DNA of 50,333 nucleotides from Burkholderiaceae bacterium (GCA_014879745.1 JACSRM010000367.1:1-50333), one strand, 5' to 3'; positions 19,402-28,743 are shown, counted from the stretch's first letter. Translations and numbers: made by a program. The notes: generated by a model not told the origin, from the letters alone.

Positions 19402-20682
19402 ATGGAACTCGAATTGTCTGCGTCGCTCGCGCTGTCGCTCGCGTTCGCATTCGCGCTCGCGGCGTCGATGCTCGTCAAGTTCTGGCTCGCGACGCGCCAG
19501 ATGCGCCACGTCGCGGCGCACCGCGGCGCGGTGCCGGCGCCCTTTGCGCAGCGCATCAGCCTCCAGGCGCACCAGCGCGCGGCCGACTACACGCTCGCCA
19601 AGGGGCGCTTCGGCCTCGTCACGATGGCGTTCGGCGCGGCGGTGCTGCTGGGCTGGACGCTGCTCGGCGGGCTCGACGCGCTCAACGCCGCGCTGCGCGA
19701 CGCGCTGCAGCCGCGCTTCGGCGATATGGCGTATCAGCTTGCGCTGCTCGCCGCGTTCGCGCTGATCGGCGGGCTGATCGACCTGCCGCTCGAACTCTAT
19801 TCGACGTTTCGCATCGAGCAGCAGTTCGGCTTCAACCGCATGACGTGGAAGCTTTATGTCGTCGATCTCGTGAAGGGCGTTCTCGTCGGCGCACTGATCG
19901 GGCTGCCGATCGCGGCCCTCGTGCTGTGGCTGATGCAGGCGGCCGGCGCGCTGTGGTGGCTGTGGGCGTGGGGCGCGTGGATGGCGTTCAATCTCGCGAT
20001 CCTGGTGCTGTACCCGACCGTCATCGCGCCGCTCTTCAACAAGTTCGAGCCGCTCGCCGACGAGGCGCTGAAGACGCGCGTGCAGGCCTTGATGGCGCGC
20101 TGCGGCTTCAAGGCCAAGGGCCTCTTCGTGATGGACGGCAGCCGCCGCTCGGCGCACGGCAATGCATATTTCACCGGCCTCGGTGCGGCCAAGCGGGTCG
20201 TCTTCTTCGACACGCTGCTTGCCAAGCTCTCGCCTGGCGAGGTCGAGGCGGTGCTCGCGCACGAGCTTGGCCACTTCAAGCACCGCCACGTGATCAAGCG
20301 CATCGTGCTGATGTTCGGCGCGAGCCTGCTCGGCTTCGCGCTGCTCGGTTGGCTCACGCGCGAGGCGTGGTTCTACGCCGGCCTGGGGGTGCAGCCGAAT
20401 CTCGCCGCACCGAACGACGCGCTCGCGCTGCTGCTGTTCGTCCTCGCGCTGCCGGTATTCGGCTTCTTCGTCTCGCCGCTCTTTGCGCGGCTGTCGCGCC
20501 GCCACGAGTTCGAGGCCGACGCCTACGCCTGCGCGCAGGCAAGCAGTGCCGACCTCGCCGCAGCGCTCTTGAAGCTGCACGAGGACAATGCGTCGACGCT
20601 GACGCCGGACCCGATCTACGTGCGCTTCTACTATTCGCACCCGCCGGCGACCGAACGGCTCGCGGCGCTGCCGGCCGCGTGA
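19402..20682 (+). CDS. M48-family membrane metalloprotease (Ste24/CAAX-prenyl-protease-1-like)
   Basis: An integral membrane zinc protease of 426 residues. It begins with a hydrophobic segment and has about six further membrane helices. The zinc site [10 protein letters not shown] begins at His287; the third ligand is probably the Glu in [11 protein letters not shown], exactly the Ste24/HtpX-like arrangement. [22 protein letters not shown] is characteristic of the Ste24 branch rather than HtpX. Eukaryotic relatives cleave CAAX proteins; bacterial substrates are not known, and quality control of membrane proteins is likely. The ATG at 19402 closely follows TACACT at 19389, so the leader may be absent. 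Followed 8 nt later by phhB. Confidence 0.9.
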   Translation: MELELSASLALSLAFAFALAASMLVKFWLATRQMRHVAAHRGAVPAPFAQRISLQAHQRAADYTLAKGRFGLVTMAFGAAVLLGWTLLGGLDALNAALRDALQPRFGDMAYQLALLAAFALIGGLIDLPLELYSTFRIEQQFGFNRMTWKLYVVDLVKGVLVGALIGLPIAALVLWLMQAAGALWWLWAWGAWMAFNLAILVLYPTVIAPLFNKFEPLADEALKTRVQALMARCGFKAKGLFVMDGSRRSAHGNAYFTGLGAAKRVVFFDTLLAKLSPGEVEAVLAHELGHFKHRHVIKRIVLMFGASLLGFALLGWLTREAWFYAGLGVQPNLAAPNDALALLLFVLALPVFGFFVSPLFARLSRRHEFEADAYACAQASSADLAAALLKLHEDNASTLTPDPIYVRFYYSHPPATERLAALPAA

Positions 20683-20689
20683 GGCAACC

Positions 20690-21022
20690 ATGAAGAAGCT
20701 GCTCGAGATGCAATGCCGCCCGCTGGAGGGCGGAAAGCCGATGGACGGCGCGGAGATCGCATCCCATCTGCAGCAGCTTCGCGGCTGGGCGCGCGCGGAC
20801 GGAGCGATCGAGAAGACCTTCCACTTCGCGAACTTTCACGAGACGATGTCGTTCATGAACGCGCTGGCCTGGATCTGCCACACGCAGGATCATCACCCCG
20901 CGGTGACGTTGACCTACGACCGCTGCGTCGTGCGCTTCGACACCCACTCGGTGGGCGGCATCTCGATCAACGACTTCATCTGCGCCGCGAAGGCCGATGC
21001 GCTGCTGCCGCCCGCGGTCTGA
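20690..21022 (+). CDS. phhB: Pterin-4a-carbinolamine dehydratase
   Basis: Recycles pterin cofactor after aromatic amino acid hydroxylation by dehydrating 4a-hydroxytetrahydrobiopterin. The 110-residue protein has the family core KTFHFANFHETMSFMNALAWICHTQDHHPAVTLTYDRCVV, including the catalytic His-His-Pro, and TH SVGGIS-type C-terminal sequence. Start ATG 20690 follows GAGGCAACC. It begins 8 bp after the M48 gene and precedes rsgA by 28 bp, so a three-gene transcript is likely. No phenylalanine hydroxylase is near. Confidence 0.93.
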   Translation: MKKLLEMQCRPLEGGKPMDGAEIASHLQQLRGWARADGAIEKTFHFANFHETMSFMNALAWICHTQDHHPAVTLTYDRCVVRFDTHSVGGISINDFICAAKADALLPPAV

Positions 21023-21049
21023 ATCGGCGCCGCCTCGCTCCGGCGCAAC

Positions 21050-21946
21050 ATGACGCGCGGCGCCGGGCTCGACATCGGCCTCGTCGTCGCCGGCCACGGC
21101 CGGCACTACGCGGTCGAGACGCCCGAAGGCCGGCGCCTGATCTGCCATCCGCGCGGCAAGAAGAGCGATTGCGTCGTCGGCGACCGCGTGCGCTGGCTCG
21201 CGACCGGCGCCGCAGAGGGCGTGATCGAGCACCTCGAGCCGCGGCGCAACCTCCTGTTCCGGCAGGACGCGTGGAAGACCAAGTCGTTCGCCGCCAACAT
21301 CGACCAGTTGCTCGTGCTCGTCGCGGCCGATCCGATGTTCGGCGAATCGCAGCTCGCGCGGGCGCTGATCGCCGCCGAGAGCGCGGGCATCGCCGCCTGC
21401 ATCCTGCTCAACAAGGCCGACTTGCCGCAGTTCGCCGCCGCCCGCGCGCGGCTCGAACCGTACGCGGCGATGGGCGTGCCGGTGCTCGAAGCGGCGTTGA
21501 AGGCAAGGCCCGACGCCGCGCGCGAGAGCCTCGGCCCACGGCTTGCCGGCAAGGCGACGCTCGTGCTCGGGCCGAGCGGCAGCGGCAAGAGCACGCTGAT
21601 CAACCTGCTCGCGCCGGGCGCGCAGGCGCAGGTGGGCGAGGTATCGCGCGCGCTCAATACCGGCCGCCACACGACGACGGCGACGCAGTGGTACTGGCTC
21701 GACGCCGCGCGCACGACGGCGCTGATCGATTCGCCCGGCTTCCAGGAATTCGGCCTGCGCCAGCTCGACCCAACCGAACTCGCCGGCTGCATGCCCGACC
21801 TGCGCCCGTACGTCACGGCCTGCAAGTTCTACAACTGCAGCCACCGCCATGAACCGGGCTGCGGCGTGCTGGCCGCGCTCGAGCGCGGCGAGATCGACGC
21901 TGCCCGCCATCGGATCTACCGCGAACTGTGGGACGAGCTGACTTGA
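21050..21946 (+). CDS. rsgA: Small ribosomal subunit biogenesis GTPase RsgA
   Basis: Late 30S assembly GTPase. The 298-residue protein has an N-terminal OB-fold, then a circularly permuted GTPase: the G4 motif LLNKADLP comes before the G1 P-loop GPSGSGKSTLIN (Lys180), and G3 is DSPGFQEF. The C-terminal zinc knuckle is CKFYNCSHRHEPGC. The permuted order is diagnostic. Length is typical. The ATG at 21050 has a weak ribosome binding site. It is convergent with the CbiB-like gene, the stops being 7 bp apart. Confidence 0.97.
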   Translation: MTRGAGLDIGLVVAGHGRHYAVETPEGRRLICHPRGKKSDCVVGDRVRWLATGAAEGVIEHLEPRRNLLFRQDAWKTKSFAANIDQLLVLVAADPMFGESQLARALIAAESAGIAACILLNKADLPQFAAARARLEPYAAMGVPVLEAALKARPDAARESLGPRLAGKATLVLGPSGSGKSTLINLLAPGAQAQVGEVSRALNTGRHTTTATQWYWLDAARTTALIDSPGFQEFGLRQLDPTELAGCMPDLRPYVTACKFYNCSHRHEPGCGVLAALERGEIDAARHRIYRELWDELT

Positions 21947-21953
21947 AGCTTCG

Positions 21954-22943
21954 CTATCCGACGAGGTTCGCGAGCGACAGCAGCGCGAGCAGCAGCATCC
22001 ACAGCACGACCGAACGCCAGACGAGGCCGACGACGCTGCGCAGATGGCCGAGCTGCGGGTCGGCCCCGGGGGTCGAGCCCTGAGCGTCGATCGCGTCCTG
22101 CGAGGCGCCGCCCTCGAGCGTCTGCGAGCGATCGGGCGTCACGCCCGGCGGTGCGGCACCGCCGAGGCGCACGCCGACCGCACCGGCCGCGGCGGCGAGG
22201 ATGATGCCCTCGTTCTGGTAGCGCCAGAGCGACGCATCGCGCCGCCAGCACGTCACGGCCTCCTCGAAATTGCCGACGACGGCGAAGCCGAATGCCGTCA
22301 TGCGTGCCGGCACGCGATCGATCAGGCTGAAGAGCTGGCGCGACAGCAGCATCAGCCGGTCGTTCGTCGGCAAGCCGACGGTGCGGCTCTTGTAGGCCCA
22401 GTAGCGGCTCGCGAATTCCGACAAGCGGTAGAGCACCGCGCCGGCCGGGCCGAGGCCGAACGCCGACAGCAGCACGAACCAGAAGAAGACGCCGAATACA
22501 TGCCGGTGCGCGGCGAGCAGCGAATGCTCGAGGACGTGGCGCAGCAGCTCGGTGCGCGGCAGTTCGCTCGCGTCGAGGTGGCGCCATTCGGCGAGGCGCT
22601 GGCGCGCCGTCGCATCGTCGCCCTGCTCGAGCGCGTCGCGGATATCGGTGAAATAGTGGCTGAACTGGCGGAAGCCGAGCGTCAGGTACAGCACACCGAC
22701 GTTCCACGCGAGGGCGAGGATCAGGCTGAAGCGGGCGATCGCGAAATAGATGCCAAACGCGACGATCGCCGGCAGCACGACGGTGACGCCCCACACCACC
22801 CAGGCGTGGCGATCGCGTCCGGCGTTGAAGTTCAGCCCGGTCCAGCGCATCCACCCGACCAGTGCGCCGAATACCCAGTTGCCGCGCGGCAGCGGCTTCA
22901 GCTGTTCGATCAGCAGCGCAAGCAGGACAGCGAAGAAACTCAT
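21954..22943 (-). CDS. CobD/CbiB-family membrane protein
   Basis: A 329-residue membrane protein starting MSFFAVLLALLIEQLKPLPRGN, with about four to five hydrophobic segments: N-terminus, about 45-80, 160-185 and the C-terminal VVLWMLLLALLSLANL. Sequence elements such as LPTNDRLMLLSRQLFSLIDRVPARMTAFGFAVVGNFEEAV and PDRSQTLEGG resemble CbiB, the adenosylcobinamide-phosphate synthase, and the related AmpE family. No cobalamin gene lies nearby, so it may do something other than cobinamide phosphate synthesis. The ATG at 22943 is chosen because the hydrophobic family start is there. Convergent with rsgA. Confidence 0.75.
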   Translation of the reverse strand: MSFFAVLLALLIEQLKPLPRGNWVFGALVGWMRWTGLNFNAGRDRHAWVVWGVTVVLPAIVAFGIYFAIARFSLILALAWNVGVLYLTLGFRQFSHYFTDIRDALEQGDDATARQRLAEWRHLDASELPRTELLRHVLEHSLLAAHRHVFGVFFWFVLLSAFGLGPAGAVLYRLSEFASRYWAYKSRTVGLPTNDRLMLLSRQLFSLIDRVPARMTAFGFAVVGNFEEAVTCWRRDASLWRYQNEGIILAAAAGAVGVRLGGAAPPGVTPDRSQTLEGGASQDAIDAQGSTPGADPQLGHLRSVVGLVWRSVVLWMLLLALLSLANLVG

Positions 22944-23007
22944 TGGCAACGATGATACTTGCGCCCCCTCGCGGGACGCTGCTGCCGGGTGATGGGCCTT
23001 GTCGCGG

Positions 23008-23691
23008 CTAAGCGGACAGGAAGCGGTACAGGTTGCGCAGCATCGCCGCCGTCGCGCCCCAGACGAAGTAGCGCCGCGGGTGCCCCTGCGCGTCCACCCC
23101 CTGGTACGGGATCGACAGAAACTCGCGCCGAACGCCGCGCACTTCGACCGCATGATGGCGATGGTGCGACGGGTTCATCAGGAAGGCGAGCGGCACCTCG
23201 AAGACCTCGGCCACCTCGAACGGATCGGCGCGCATCGAATATGCCGGCTGGACGATGGCGACGACCGGCGTCACCAGAAACCCCGTTCCCGTCGTATACA
23301 GCGGCATTGCGCCCAGCACGTCGACCTGCGAGGCGGGCAGGCCGATCTCCTCCTGCGCTTCGCGCAGCGCGGTCGCGGTGGCATCGGCATCGGTCTCCTC
23401 GGCGCGGCCGCCGGGAAATGCGATCTGGCCCGGATGATCGCTCAGGTGGTCGCTGCGCTGTGTCAGTAGCACCGTCGGCTCGGCGCGATCGACGATCGGC
23501 ACCAGCACCGACGCGCGGGTCGGCGTGCGTTCGATGAAGCGCGGCTCGACGGTCGTCTCCGGCACCCAGCGCGGCGGCGCGCGAAACCGCTCGCGCAGTG
23601 CGGCGGTGGCGAGCGCCGGCCGCGCGACCGACGGCAGGTGATCGTCGACGCCGATCACCGGCATATCCTGGGGATTGAAGCTCAGAGCCAT
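23008..23691 (-). CDS. Nudix hydrolase, CoA pyrophosphatase-like
   Basis: Hydrolyses CoA or related pyrophosphates, probably recycling oxidised CoA. The 227-residue protein starts MALSFNPQDMPVIGVDDHLP, has the CoA-type extension VLLTQRSDHLSDHPGQIAFPGGRAE and the Nudix box ending ALREAQEEIGL, then GFLVTPVVAIVQP and YFVWGATAAMLRNLYRFL. I use the ATG at 23691. The in-frame TTG at 23724 is unlikely because it falls inside the stem of the upstream rplS terminator. Not in an obvious operon with its leftward neighbour. Confidence 0.9.
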   Translation of the reverse strand: MALSFNPQDMPVIGVDDHLPSVARPALATAALRERFRAPPRWVPETTVEPRFIERTPTRASVLVPIVDRAEPTVLLTQRSDHLSDHPGQIAFPGGRAEETDADATATALREAQEEIGLPASQVDVLGAMPLYTTGTGFLVTPVVAIVQPAYSMRADPFEVAEVFEVPLAFLMNPSHHRHHAVEVRGVRREFLSIPYQGVDAQGHPRRYFVWGATAAMLRNLYRFLSA

Positions 23692-23721
23692 CGAAATGCG
23701 TGACTGCGCGAACGCGAATGA

Positions 23722-23754
23722 CAAAGCCGCCTGTGCATCATGCGGCAGGCGGCT
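23722..23754 (-). terminator. Intrinsic terminator after the rpsP-rplS operon
   Basis: Minus-strand stem AGCCGCCTG/CAGGCGGCT (23725-23733 with 23746-23754), 12-nt loop, followed by TTTGTC. It lies 39 bp past the rplS stop. Confidence 0.7.
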
Positions 23755-23792
23755 CGTCGGCGTGCGCGTCCGGGACTCTCACCCGGCGCCGT

Positions 23793-24146
23793 TCAGGAGA
23801 GCTTTTCCTTGATCCGCGCCGACTTGCCGGAGCGCTGGCGCAGATAGTAGAGCTTGGCGCGGCGCACGTCGCCGCGGCGCTTGACTTCGATCGCCGCGAT
23901 CAGCGGGCTGTAGAGCTGGAAGGTGCGCTCGACGCCTTCGCCGTTCGAGATCTTGCGCACGATGAAGCTCGAATTGAGCCCGCGGTTGCGCTTGGCGATG
24001 ACGACGCCTTCGTAGGCCTGCAGACGCTTGCGCGTGCCTTCGACGACGCTCACGCTGACGATCACGGTGTCGCCCGGCGCGAAGGCCGGCACCTTCTTGT
24101 CGAGGCGAGCGATTTCTTCCTGCTCGAGGGTTTGGATCAGATCCAC
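23793..24146 (-). CDS. rplS: Large ribosomal subunit protein bL19
   Basis: A 117-residue protein of the 50S-30S interface. With the GTG start at 24146 it begins [17 protein letters not shown], the family N-terminus, then [46 protein letters not shown] and ends [19 protein letters not shown] lies 8 nt upstream of this GTG; the longer frame to 24176 gives non-family residues. It is the last gene of the rpsP-rimM-trmD-rplS group, with an intrinsic terminator just after. Confidence 0.97.
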   Translation of the reverse strand: MDLIQTLEQEEIARLDKKVPAFAPGDTVIVSVSVVEGTRKRLQAYEGVVIAKRNRGLNSSFIVRKISNGEGVERTFQLYSPLIAAIEVKRRGDVRRAKLYYLRQRSGKSARIKEKLS

Positions 24147-24236
24147 GGTTTTCTCCAGGCGATCGTGCCGCCGCATCTTGCTATTGGGAGCCGCGGCGGT
24201 CGCGGCAGGGCAGGCAGAGGATCGAAAAGCTCGAAA

Positions 24237-24995
24237 TTATAGCTTCAGCGCAGCGATGAATTTTTCGTCCGCCGCCGACAGCAGGCCCGCGGCGCGCGCG
24301 GCGGCGATCAGATCGGGCCGACGCTTCGCGCTGAGCAGCAGCGACTGCTCGCGCCGCCAGCGCGCGATCTCGGCATGGTGGCCGCCAAGCAGCACCGGCG
24401 GCACCGGATGATCGCCGTCCGCCGCCCGCCAGTTCTCGGGCCGGCTGTAATGCGGGCAGTCGAGCAGGCCGGCCGAGAAGCTGTCCTGCTCGTGCGATTG
24501 CGCGTCCCCCAGCACACCCGGCTGCAGGCGCGCGATCGCGTCGAGCAGCGCCAGCGCGGGCAGTTCCCCACCCGAGAGAACGAAGTCGCCAAGGCTCAGT
24601 TCGAGCGTGACGTGGCGGTCGATGAAGCGCTGATCGACGCCTTCGTAGCGCCCGCACAGCAGCACCGCGCCGACGCCGGATGCCCACTCGCGCACCAGCG
24701 CCTGATCGATGCGCCGCCCGGCCGGGCTGAAGAGCACGACCGGCGCCGGGTGGGCTTCGCTGCGCGCTTCGCGCACCGCCTGCAGTGCGCGCTCGAGCGG
24801 TTCGGCAAGCAGCACCATGCCGGGGCCGCCGCCATAGGGCCGGTCGTCGACCCGCCGGTAAGCGTTGTCGGCGAAATCGCGCAGCGGCCACAGCTTGACG
24901 TCGAGTTGCGCGCTCTCGAAGGCGCGCCGCGTGACGCCCAGCGTCAGATGCGGCCCGAACAGTTCGGGAAAGAGCGTGATGACGTCGAATCGCAT
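24237..24995 (-). CDS. trmD: tRNA (guanine-N1-)-methyltransferase
   Basis: Makes m1G37 in tRNA anticodon loops to prevent frameshifting; uses S-adenosylmethionine with a trefoil-knot fold. The 252-residue protein starts [13 protein letters not shown], contains [16 protein letters not shown], the knot segment [15 protein letters not shown] and the [24 protein letters not shown] stretch, and [19 protein letters not shown]. All are hallmarks. Length is as expected. It sits between rimM (18 bp upstream) and rplS. Confidence 0.98.
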   Translation of the reverse strand: MRFDVITLFPELFGPHLTLGVTRRAFESAQLDVKLWPLRDFADNAYRRVDDRPYGGGPGMVLLAEPLERALQAVREARSEAHPAPVVLFSPAGRRIDQALVREWASGVGAVLLCGRYEGVDQRFIDRHVTLELSLGDFVLSGGELPALALLDAIARLQPGVLGDAQSHEQDSFSAGLLDCPHYSRPENWRAADGDHPVPPVLLGGHHAEIARWRREQSLLLSAKRRPDLIAAARAAGLLSAADEKFIAALKL

Positions 24996-25013
24996 CGCTC
25001 GCGCGCTGCAGGT

Positions 25014-25595
25014 TCAGTAGTCCAGGCCCCAGTCGACGACGATGCGCCGCTGCGCGAGCATCACCTCGTCGACGTAGGCAGAGACGAAGGGGATCAGTCT
25101 CTCGTCGTCCTCGGCGCCTGCGCCTGTCTCGGCAGCCGGGCGCGCGACACGCAGGACGCTGTGCGGGCCGGTATCGATCAGCCCGGCAACCGTACCGAGC
25201 GCCTCGCCCTGCCGGTTGACGACCGCGAGGCCGATCAGATCGACCCAGTAATACTCGTCCGGCGCGGGGCTCGGGAAACTGCCGCGCGAGACGAAGACCC
25301 GCGCTCCGCGCAGTCGCTCGGCCGTCGTGCGGTCGTCGATATCGCCGACCTGCGCGATCACGCCGTCGCCATGATCCCTGGCCTGCACGATGCGCAGGAG
25401 CCTCGGCAGCGGCGGCTCGCCCGGTCGGCGCACGCCTTCGGGCGGCGCGAGAAACCAGCGCTTGGAGGAAAAGAGCGCCTGCGGATCGCCGGCGTAGGGC
25501 TGGACCTTGATCCAGCCCTTCACGCCCCAGGCGCCTGCGATGCTGCCCACTTCGACCGCATCGTCCGGCCACGCCGGGGGCTCGTCGTCGCTCAT
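25014..25595 (-). CDS. rimM: Ribosome maturation factor RimM
   Basis: 30S assembly factor that binds S19. The 193-residue protein has the N-terminal beta-barrel start VEVGSIAGAWGVKGWIKVQPY and a C-terminal PRC-barrel with YYWVDLIGLAVVNRQGEALGTVAGLIDTGPHSVLRV and IPFVSAYVDEV. Start ATG 25595 gives MSDDEPPAWPDDA; the frame continues upstream through rpsP in another phase and is not coding. It follows rpsP by 22 bp and precedes trmD. Confidence 0.96.
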   Translation of the reverse strand: MSDDEPPAWPDDAVEVGSIAGAWGVKGWIKVQPYAGDPQALFSSKRWFLAPPEGVRRPGEPPLPRLLRIVQARDHGDGVIAQVGDIDDRTTAERLRGARVFVSRGSFPSPAPDEYYWVDLIGLAVVNRQGEALGTVAGLIDTGPHSVLRVARPAAETGAGAEDDERLIPFVSAYVDEVMLAQRRIVVDWGLDY

Positions 25596-25617
25596 CGCGA
25601 CCGCGGATGTCGAACCG

Positions 25618-25866
25618 TCAGGCGGCGGCCTTGGCCTGCGCCACGAGGCGCGCCACCGTCGGCGAGAGCTGTGCGCCGTGGCCGGCCCAATATTCGACGC
25701 GATCGAACGCGACGCGCAGCGGCTGCTCGCCGCCGGACGCGACCGGGTTGTAGAAACCCACGCGCTCGATGAAGCGCCCGTCGCGGCGGACGCGCGAATC
25801 GGCAACCACGATATTGAAGAACGGACGCTTCTTGGCGCCGCCACGGGCAAGTCGGATGACGACCAT
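25618..25866 (-). CDS. rpsP: Small ribosomal subunit protein bS16
   Basis: An 82-residue protein starting [41 protein letters not shown], the classic bS16 pattern, followed by [29 protein letters not shown] precedes the ATG at 25866. First gene of the rpsP-rimM-trmD-rplS operon. The leader before it is about 165 nt if the TATAAT at 26042 is the -10. Confidence 0.97.
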   Translation of the reverse strand: MVVIRLARGGAKKRPFFNIVVADSRVRRDGRFIERVGFYNPVASGGEQPLRVAFDRVEYWAGHGAQLSPTVARLVAQAKAAA

Positions 25867-26041
25867 GATGTTGATTTCCTCGGGAACTTGACTCGTGTCC
25901 GGACGATCCGGGGACACGCCGGACCGGCCGAACCAGGGCGGCCGACGCACTCGGCCACGGGCTCTCGGCACCGTAGATACGCCCACGGCCAGCGCAGTCC
26001 TCGCGGACCGGGCGGGCAGCAAGCCAGCACCACAACCGGGC

Positions 26042-26049
26042 ATTATAAA
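26042..26049. promoter_or_regulatory. Shared divergent -10 region for rpsP operon and GNAT gene
   Basis: The AT-rich island ATTATAAA reads TATAAT on the minus strand (26042-26047, towards rpsP) and TATAAA on the plus strand (26044-26049, towards the acetyltransferase at 26077). Both are plausible -10 boxes; -35 elements are weak. Confidence 0.45.
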
Positions 26050-26076
26050 CTTGCCGCGCCCAGCACAAGACCGGCC

Positions 26077-26619
26077 ATGAACGCCCTGCCCCTGACGATC
26101 CGCCCGAGCGAAGCGCCCGACGTTGCCGCCATCACGGCGATCTACGCCTGGCACGTCCATCACGGCAGCGGCACCTTCGAACTCGACGCCCCCGACGCCG
26201 CCGAGACCGCGCGCCGCCGCAACGACGTGCTCGGCAAGGGCCTGCCCTGGCTGGTCGCCGAACAGCGCGGGCGCGTGGTCGGCTACGCCTATGCCAACCC
26301 TTTCCGCGCGCGTCCGGCGTACCGCTTCTGCGTCGAGGACTCGATCTACCTTGACCCTGCCGCGCAGGGCCGCGGCATCGGACGCCTGCTGCTCGCCGAA
26401 CTGCTGGCGCGCTGCCAGGCACGCGGCGCGCGCCAGATGCTGGCCGTGATCGGCGACTCGGCGAACGCGGCGTCGATCGGCGTGCACCGCGCGCTCGGCT
26501 TTCGGGTGGTCGGTCTGCTGCGCGACAGTGGCTGGAAGTTCGAGCGCTGGGTCGATGTCGTGATCATGCAGCGCGCCCTCGGCGCCGGTGCGCGCAGCGC
26601 ACCCGCCGCCGACGCATGA
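26077..26619 (+). CDS. GNAT N-acetyltransferase, phosphinothricin-acetyltransferase-like
   Basis: A 180-residue acetyl-CoA-dependent N-acetyltransferase. The order is typical of the Pat/Bar group: [28 protein letters not shown] at the N-terminus, [28 protein letters not shown] in the centre, [20 protein letters not shown] with the CoA-binding Q/R-x-x-G-x-G/A loop, and [26 protein letters not shown] at the end. The group acetylates phosphinothricin, methionine sulfoximine or similar amino acids; the true substrate cannot be told. Its stop overlaps the start of the next gene as ATGA. Confidence 0.88.
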   Translation: MNALPLTIRPSEAPDVAAITAIYAWHVHHGSGTFELDAPDAAETARRRNDVLGKGLPWLVAEQRGRVVGYAYANPFRARPAYRFCVEDSIYLDPAAQGRGIGRLLLAELLARCQARGARQMLAVIGDSANAASIGVHRALGFRVVGLLRDSGWKFERWVDVVIMQRALGAGARSAPAADA

Positions 26620-27074
26620 GCGCGGCCACGCACGGCGCGGGCAAGTCCAAGACGCTCGCGACCTGGATCGCGATCATCGGCGGCGCCTTCGGCCTGCATC
26701 GCTTCTATCTGCATGGCGCGCGCGACATCGCGGGCTGGCTCTACCCGCTGCCGAGCCTCGTCGGCCTGTACGGCGTGCACCGGATGCAATCGCTCGGTCA
26801 GGACGACCGGCTTGCATGGGTGCTGATCCCCTGGCTCGGCCTGACCCTGACCGCTGCGATGCTCTCGGCGCTCGTCCACGCGCTCAGCGCCGACGAGAAA
26901 TGGAACGCGCGCTACAACCTGGTCGGTCCGGCCTCGCGCAGCGGCTGGGGAACGGTGATCGGCGCCATCGTCGCGCTGATGCTCGGCGCGGGCGTGCTGA
27001 TGGCGACGATCGCCTTCAGCGCGCAGCGCTTCTACGAGTTCCAGGCCGACGCATCCGCTGCGAGCGGGCGATGA
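26616..27074 (+). CDS. TM2-domain-like membrane protein
   Basis: A 152-residue membrane protein with a short polar N-terminus, then [43 protein letters not shown], which matches the TM2 (two-helix) domain, including the GLHRFYLG-like turn. Two further helices follow (about residues 72-90 and 112-135). TM2 proteins are widespread and poorly understood. The ATG overlaps the GNAT stop by 4 nt, so the two are co-translated. Its stop TGA is directly followed by the stop of the convergent pit gene (TGATCA). Confidence 0.8.
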   Translation: MSAATHGAGKSKTLATWIAIIGGAFGLHRFYLHGARDIAGWLYPLPSLVGLYGVHRMQSLGQDDRLAWVLIPWLGLTLTAAMLSALVHALSADEKWNARYNLVGPASRSGWGTVIGAIVALMLGAGVLMATIAFSAQRFYEFQADASAASGR

Positions 27075-28088
27075 TCAATCGAACAGATTGAGGCTGACCC
27101 AGTAGAACAGCCCGGCCGCGAAAGCCGATGCCGGGATCGTGAAGATCCAGGCCCAGACGATCGAACCGGCCGTTCCCCAGCGCACCGCCGACGCGCGCCG
27201 CACGGAGCCGACGCCGACGATCGCGCCGGTGATGGTGTGCGTGGTCGACACCGGAATGCCGAGCGCCGAGGCCAGAAACAGCGTGATCGCGCCGCCCGAT
27301 TCGGCGCAGAAGCCCCCGACCGGCCTGAGCTTCGTGATGCGCTGGCCCATCGTCTTGACGATGCGCCAGCCGCCGAACATCGTGCCCAGGCCGATCGCCA
27401 GATAGCAGCTCCAGATCACCCAGTTCGGCGGATAGGCCTCGGTCGCATCGGTATACCCGGTCGCGATCAGCAGCATCCAGATGATGCCGATCGTCTTCTG
27501 CGCATCGTTGCCGCCGTGTCCCAGGCTGTACATGCCGGCCGACACGAGCTGCGCGTGCCGAAAGAAATTGTCGACCCGCAGCGGCGACGTGCGTCTGAAC
27601 AGCCACGCGACGGCCACCATCATCATCCCGCCGAGCACGAAGCCGAGCAGCGGCGAGACGAAGATGAAGAGCACCGTCTTCACGATGCCGCCGGCGATCA
27701 GCACGCTCGCGCCCGCCTTGACGACGACCGCGCCGACGATGCCGCCGATCAAGGCGTGCGACGAACTCGACGGGATGCCGTACCACCAGGTGACGATGTT
27801 CCAGAAGATCGCGCCGAGCAGCGCGCCGAAGACGACATGGTGGTCGACGATGCCCGGATCGACGATGCCCTTGCCGACCGTCGCCGCGACCTTCAGGTGG
27901 AAGACGAAGATCGCCAGCACGTTGAAGAATGCAGCGAAGGCGACCGCCGTCTGCGGCTTGAGCACGCCGGTGGAGACGACCGTCGCGATCGAATTGGCGG
28001 CGTCGTGAAAGCCGTTCATGAAATCGAACGCGATCGCGATCGCGACCAGCATCACGACGACCCAGAAGGCCACCTGCACCGTCGCCAT
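27075..28088 (-). CDS. Inorganic phosphate transporter, PiT family
   Basis: A 337-residue integral membrane carrier for metal-phosphate with proton symport. The duplicated signature is visible: FDFMNGFHDAANSIATVVSTGVL near residue 22 and VSAGMYSLGHGGNDAQKTIGII near residue 190, with GIPSSSSHALIGGIVGA and GIPVSTTHTITGAIVGVGSVRR. About ten hydrophobic helices. It is of the short class, not the 499-residue PitA of E. coli. It starts 7 bp after the DUF47 gene, its usual partner. Confidence 0.95.
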   Translation of the reverse strand: MATVQVAFWVVVMLVAIAIAFDFMNGFHDAANSIATVVSTGVLKPQTAVAFAAFFNVLAIFVFHLKVAATVGKGIVDPGIVDHHVVFGALLGAIFWNIVTWWYGIPSSSSHALIGGIVGAVVVKAGASVLIAGGIVKTVLFIFVSPLLGFVLGGMMMVAVAWLFRRTSPLRVDNFFRHAQLVSAGMYSLGHGGNDAQKTIGIIWMLLIATGYTDATEAYPPNWVIWSCYLAIGLGTMFGGWRIVKTMGQRITKLRPVGGFCAESGGAITLFLASALGIPVSTTHTITGAIVGVGSVRRASAVRWGTAGSIVWAWIFTIPASAFAAGLFYWVSLNLFD

Positions 28089-28095
28089 GCACGGC

Positions 28096-28743
28096 TCAGG
28101 AATTCTCGAGGACGATGCCCTCGATCAGGTTGGCGACATCTTCGCAGCGGTCGGTGATCGCTTCGAGCTGCTCGTAGATGGCCTTGAGCTTGATCAGCTC
28201 GCGAACATCGGTCTCCTCGCGAAAGAGCTTCGAGAGCGCGGCGCGCATCGCACCGTCGGCATCCGACTCGAGACGGTCGATCTCCTCGCAGGTCTTGATC
28301 GCCGCTTCCGCCACCGACGGCGTGGAAAGCTTGGGCAGCATCGACACCGCATGCTGAACGCGCTCGCAGCATCTCGCGCTGAGTTCGCCCAGGCGCAGCA
28401 CCTCGTCGGTCACCGCCCGCACGTCGTACAGCAGCAGGGTCTCGCTCGCATCCTGCAGCAGATCGAGGATATCGTCCATCGTATCGATCAGGCCGAGGAT
28501 CTGCTCGCGATCGATCGGCGTGATGAACGTCGTGTGCAGCAGCCGGTGCATCTCGGCCGTGATGCGATCGGCGGTGCGCTCGGCGTGGCCCACCTGGTTC
28601 GCGTATTGCTCGCGCAGGCCGGGATCGGGATAGTTCTCGATCATCAGCATGAAGGCGCGCGCGCCTTCGACGATGTGCGTGCCGTGCTGCTCGAACAACT
28701 CGAAGAAGTTGCCTTCGCGCGGCAACAGCTTTCCAAAGAACAT
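28096..28743 (-). CDS. DUF47 (PhoU-like) phosphate transport regulator
   Basis: A 215-residue, almost wholly helical protein. MFFGKLLPREGNFFELFEQHGTHIVEGARAF at the start and DREQILGLIDTMDDILDLLQDASE, CEEIDRLESDADGAMRAALSKLFRE are the DUF47 signatures; the fold resembles PhoU. In characterised systems this protein is needed for the adjoining Pit carrier. The ATG at 28743 is the family start; the frame is open upstream to 29154 but that part overlaps cytochrome b561 and is not coding. It is upstream of pit in the same operon. Confidence 0.93.
   Translation of the reverse strand: MFFGKLLPREGNFFELFEQHGTHIVEGARAFMLMIENYPDPGLREQYANQVGHAERTADRITAEMHRLLHTTFITPIDREQILGLIDTMDDILDLLQDASETLLLYDVRAVTDEVLRLGELSARCCERVQHAVSMLPKLSTPSVAEAAIKTCEEIDRLESDADGAMRAALSKLFREETDVRELIKLKAIYEQLEAITDRCEDVANLIEGIVLENS

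Noticed and set aside
23692..23724. Earlier TTG start for the Nudix gene
   Set aside because: It would place the start codon in the intrinsic terminator of rplS and lacks family residues.
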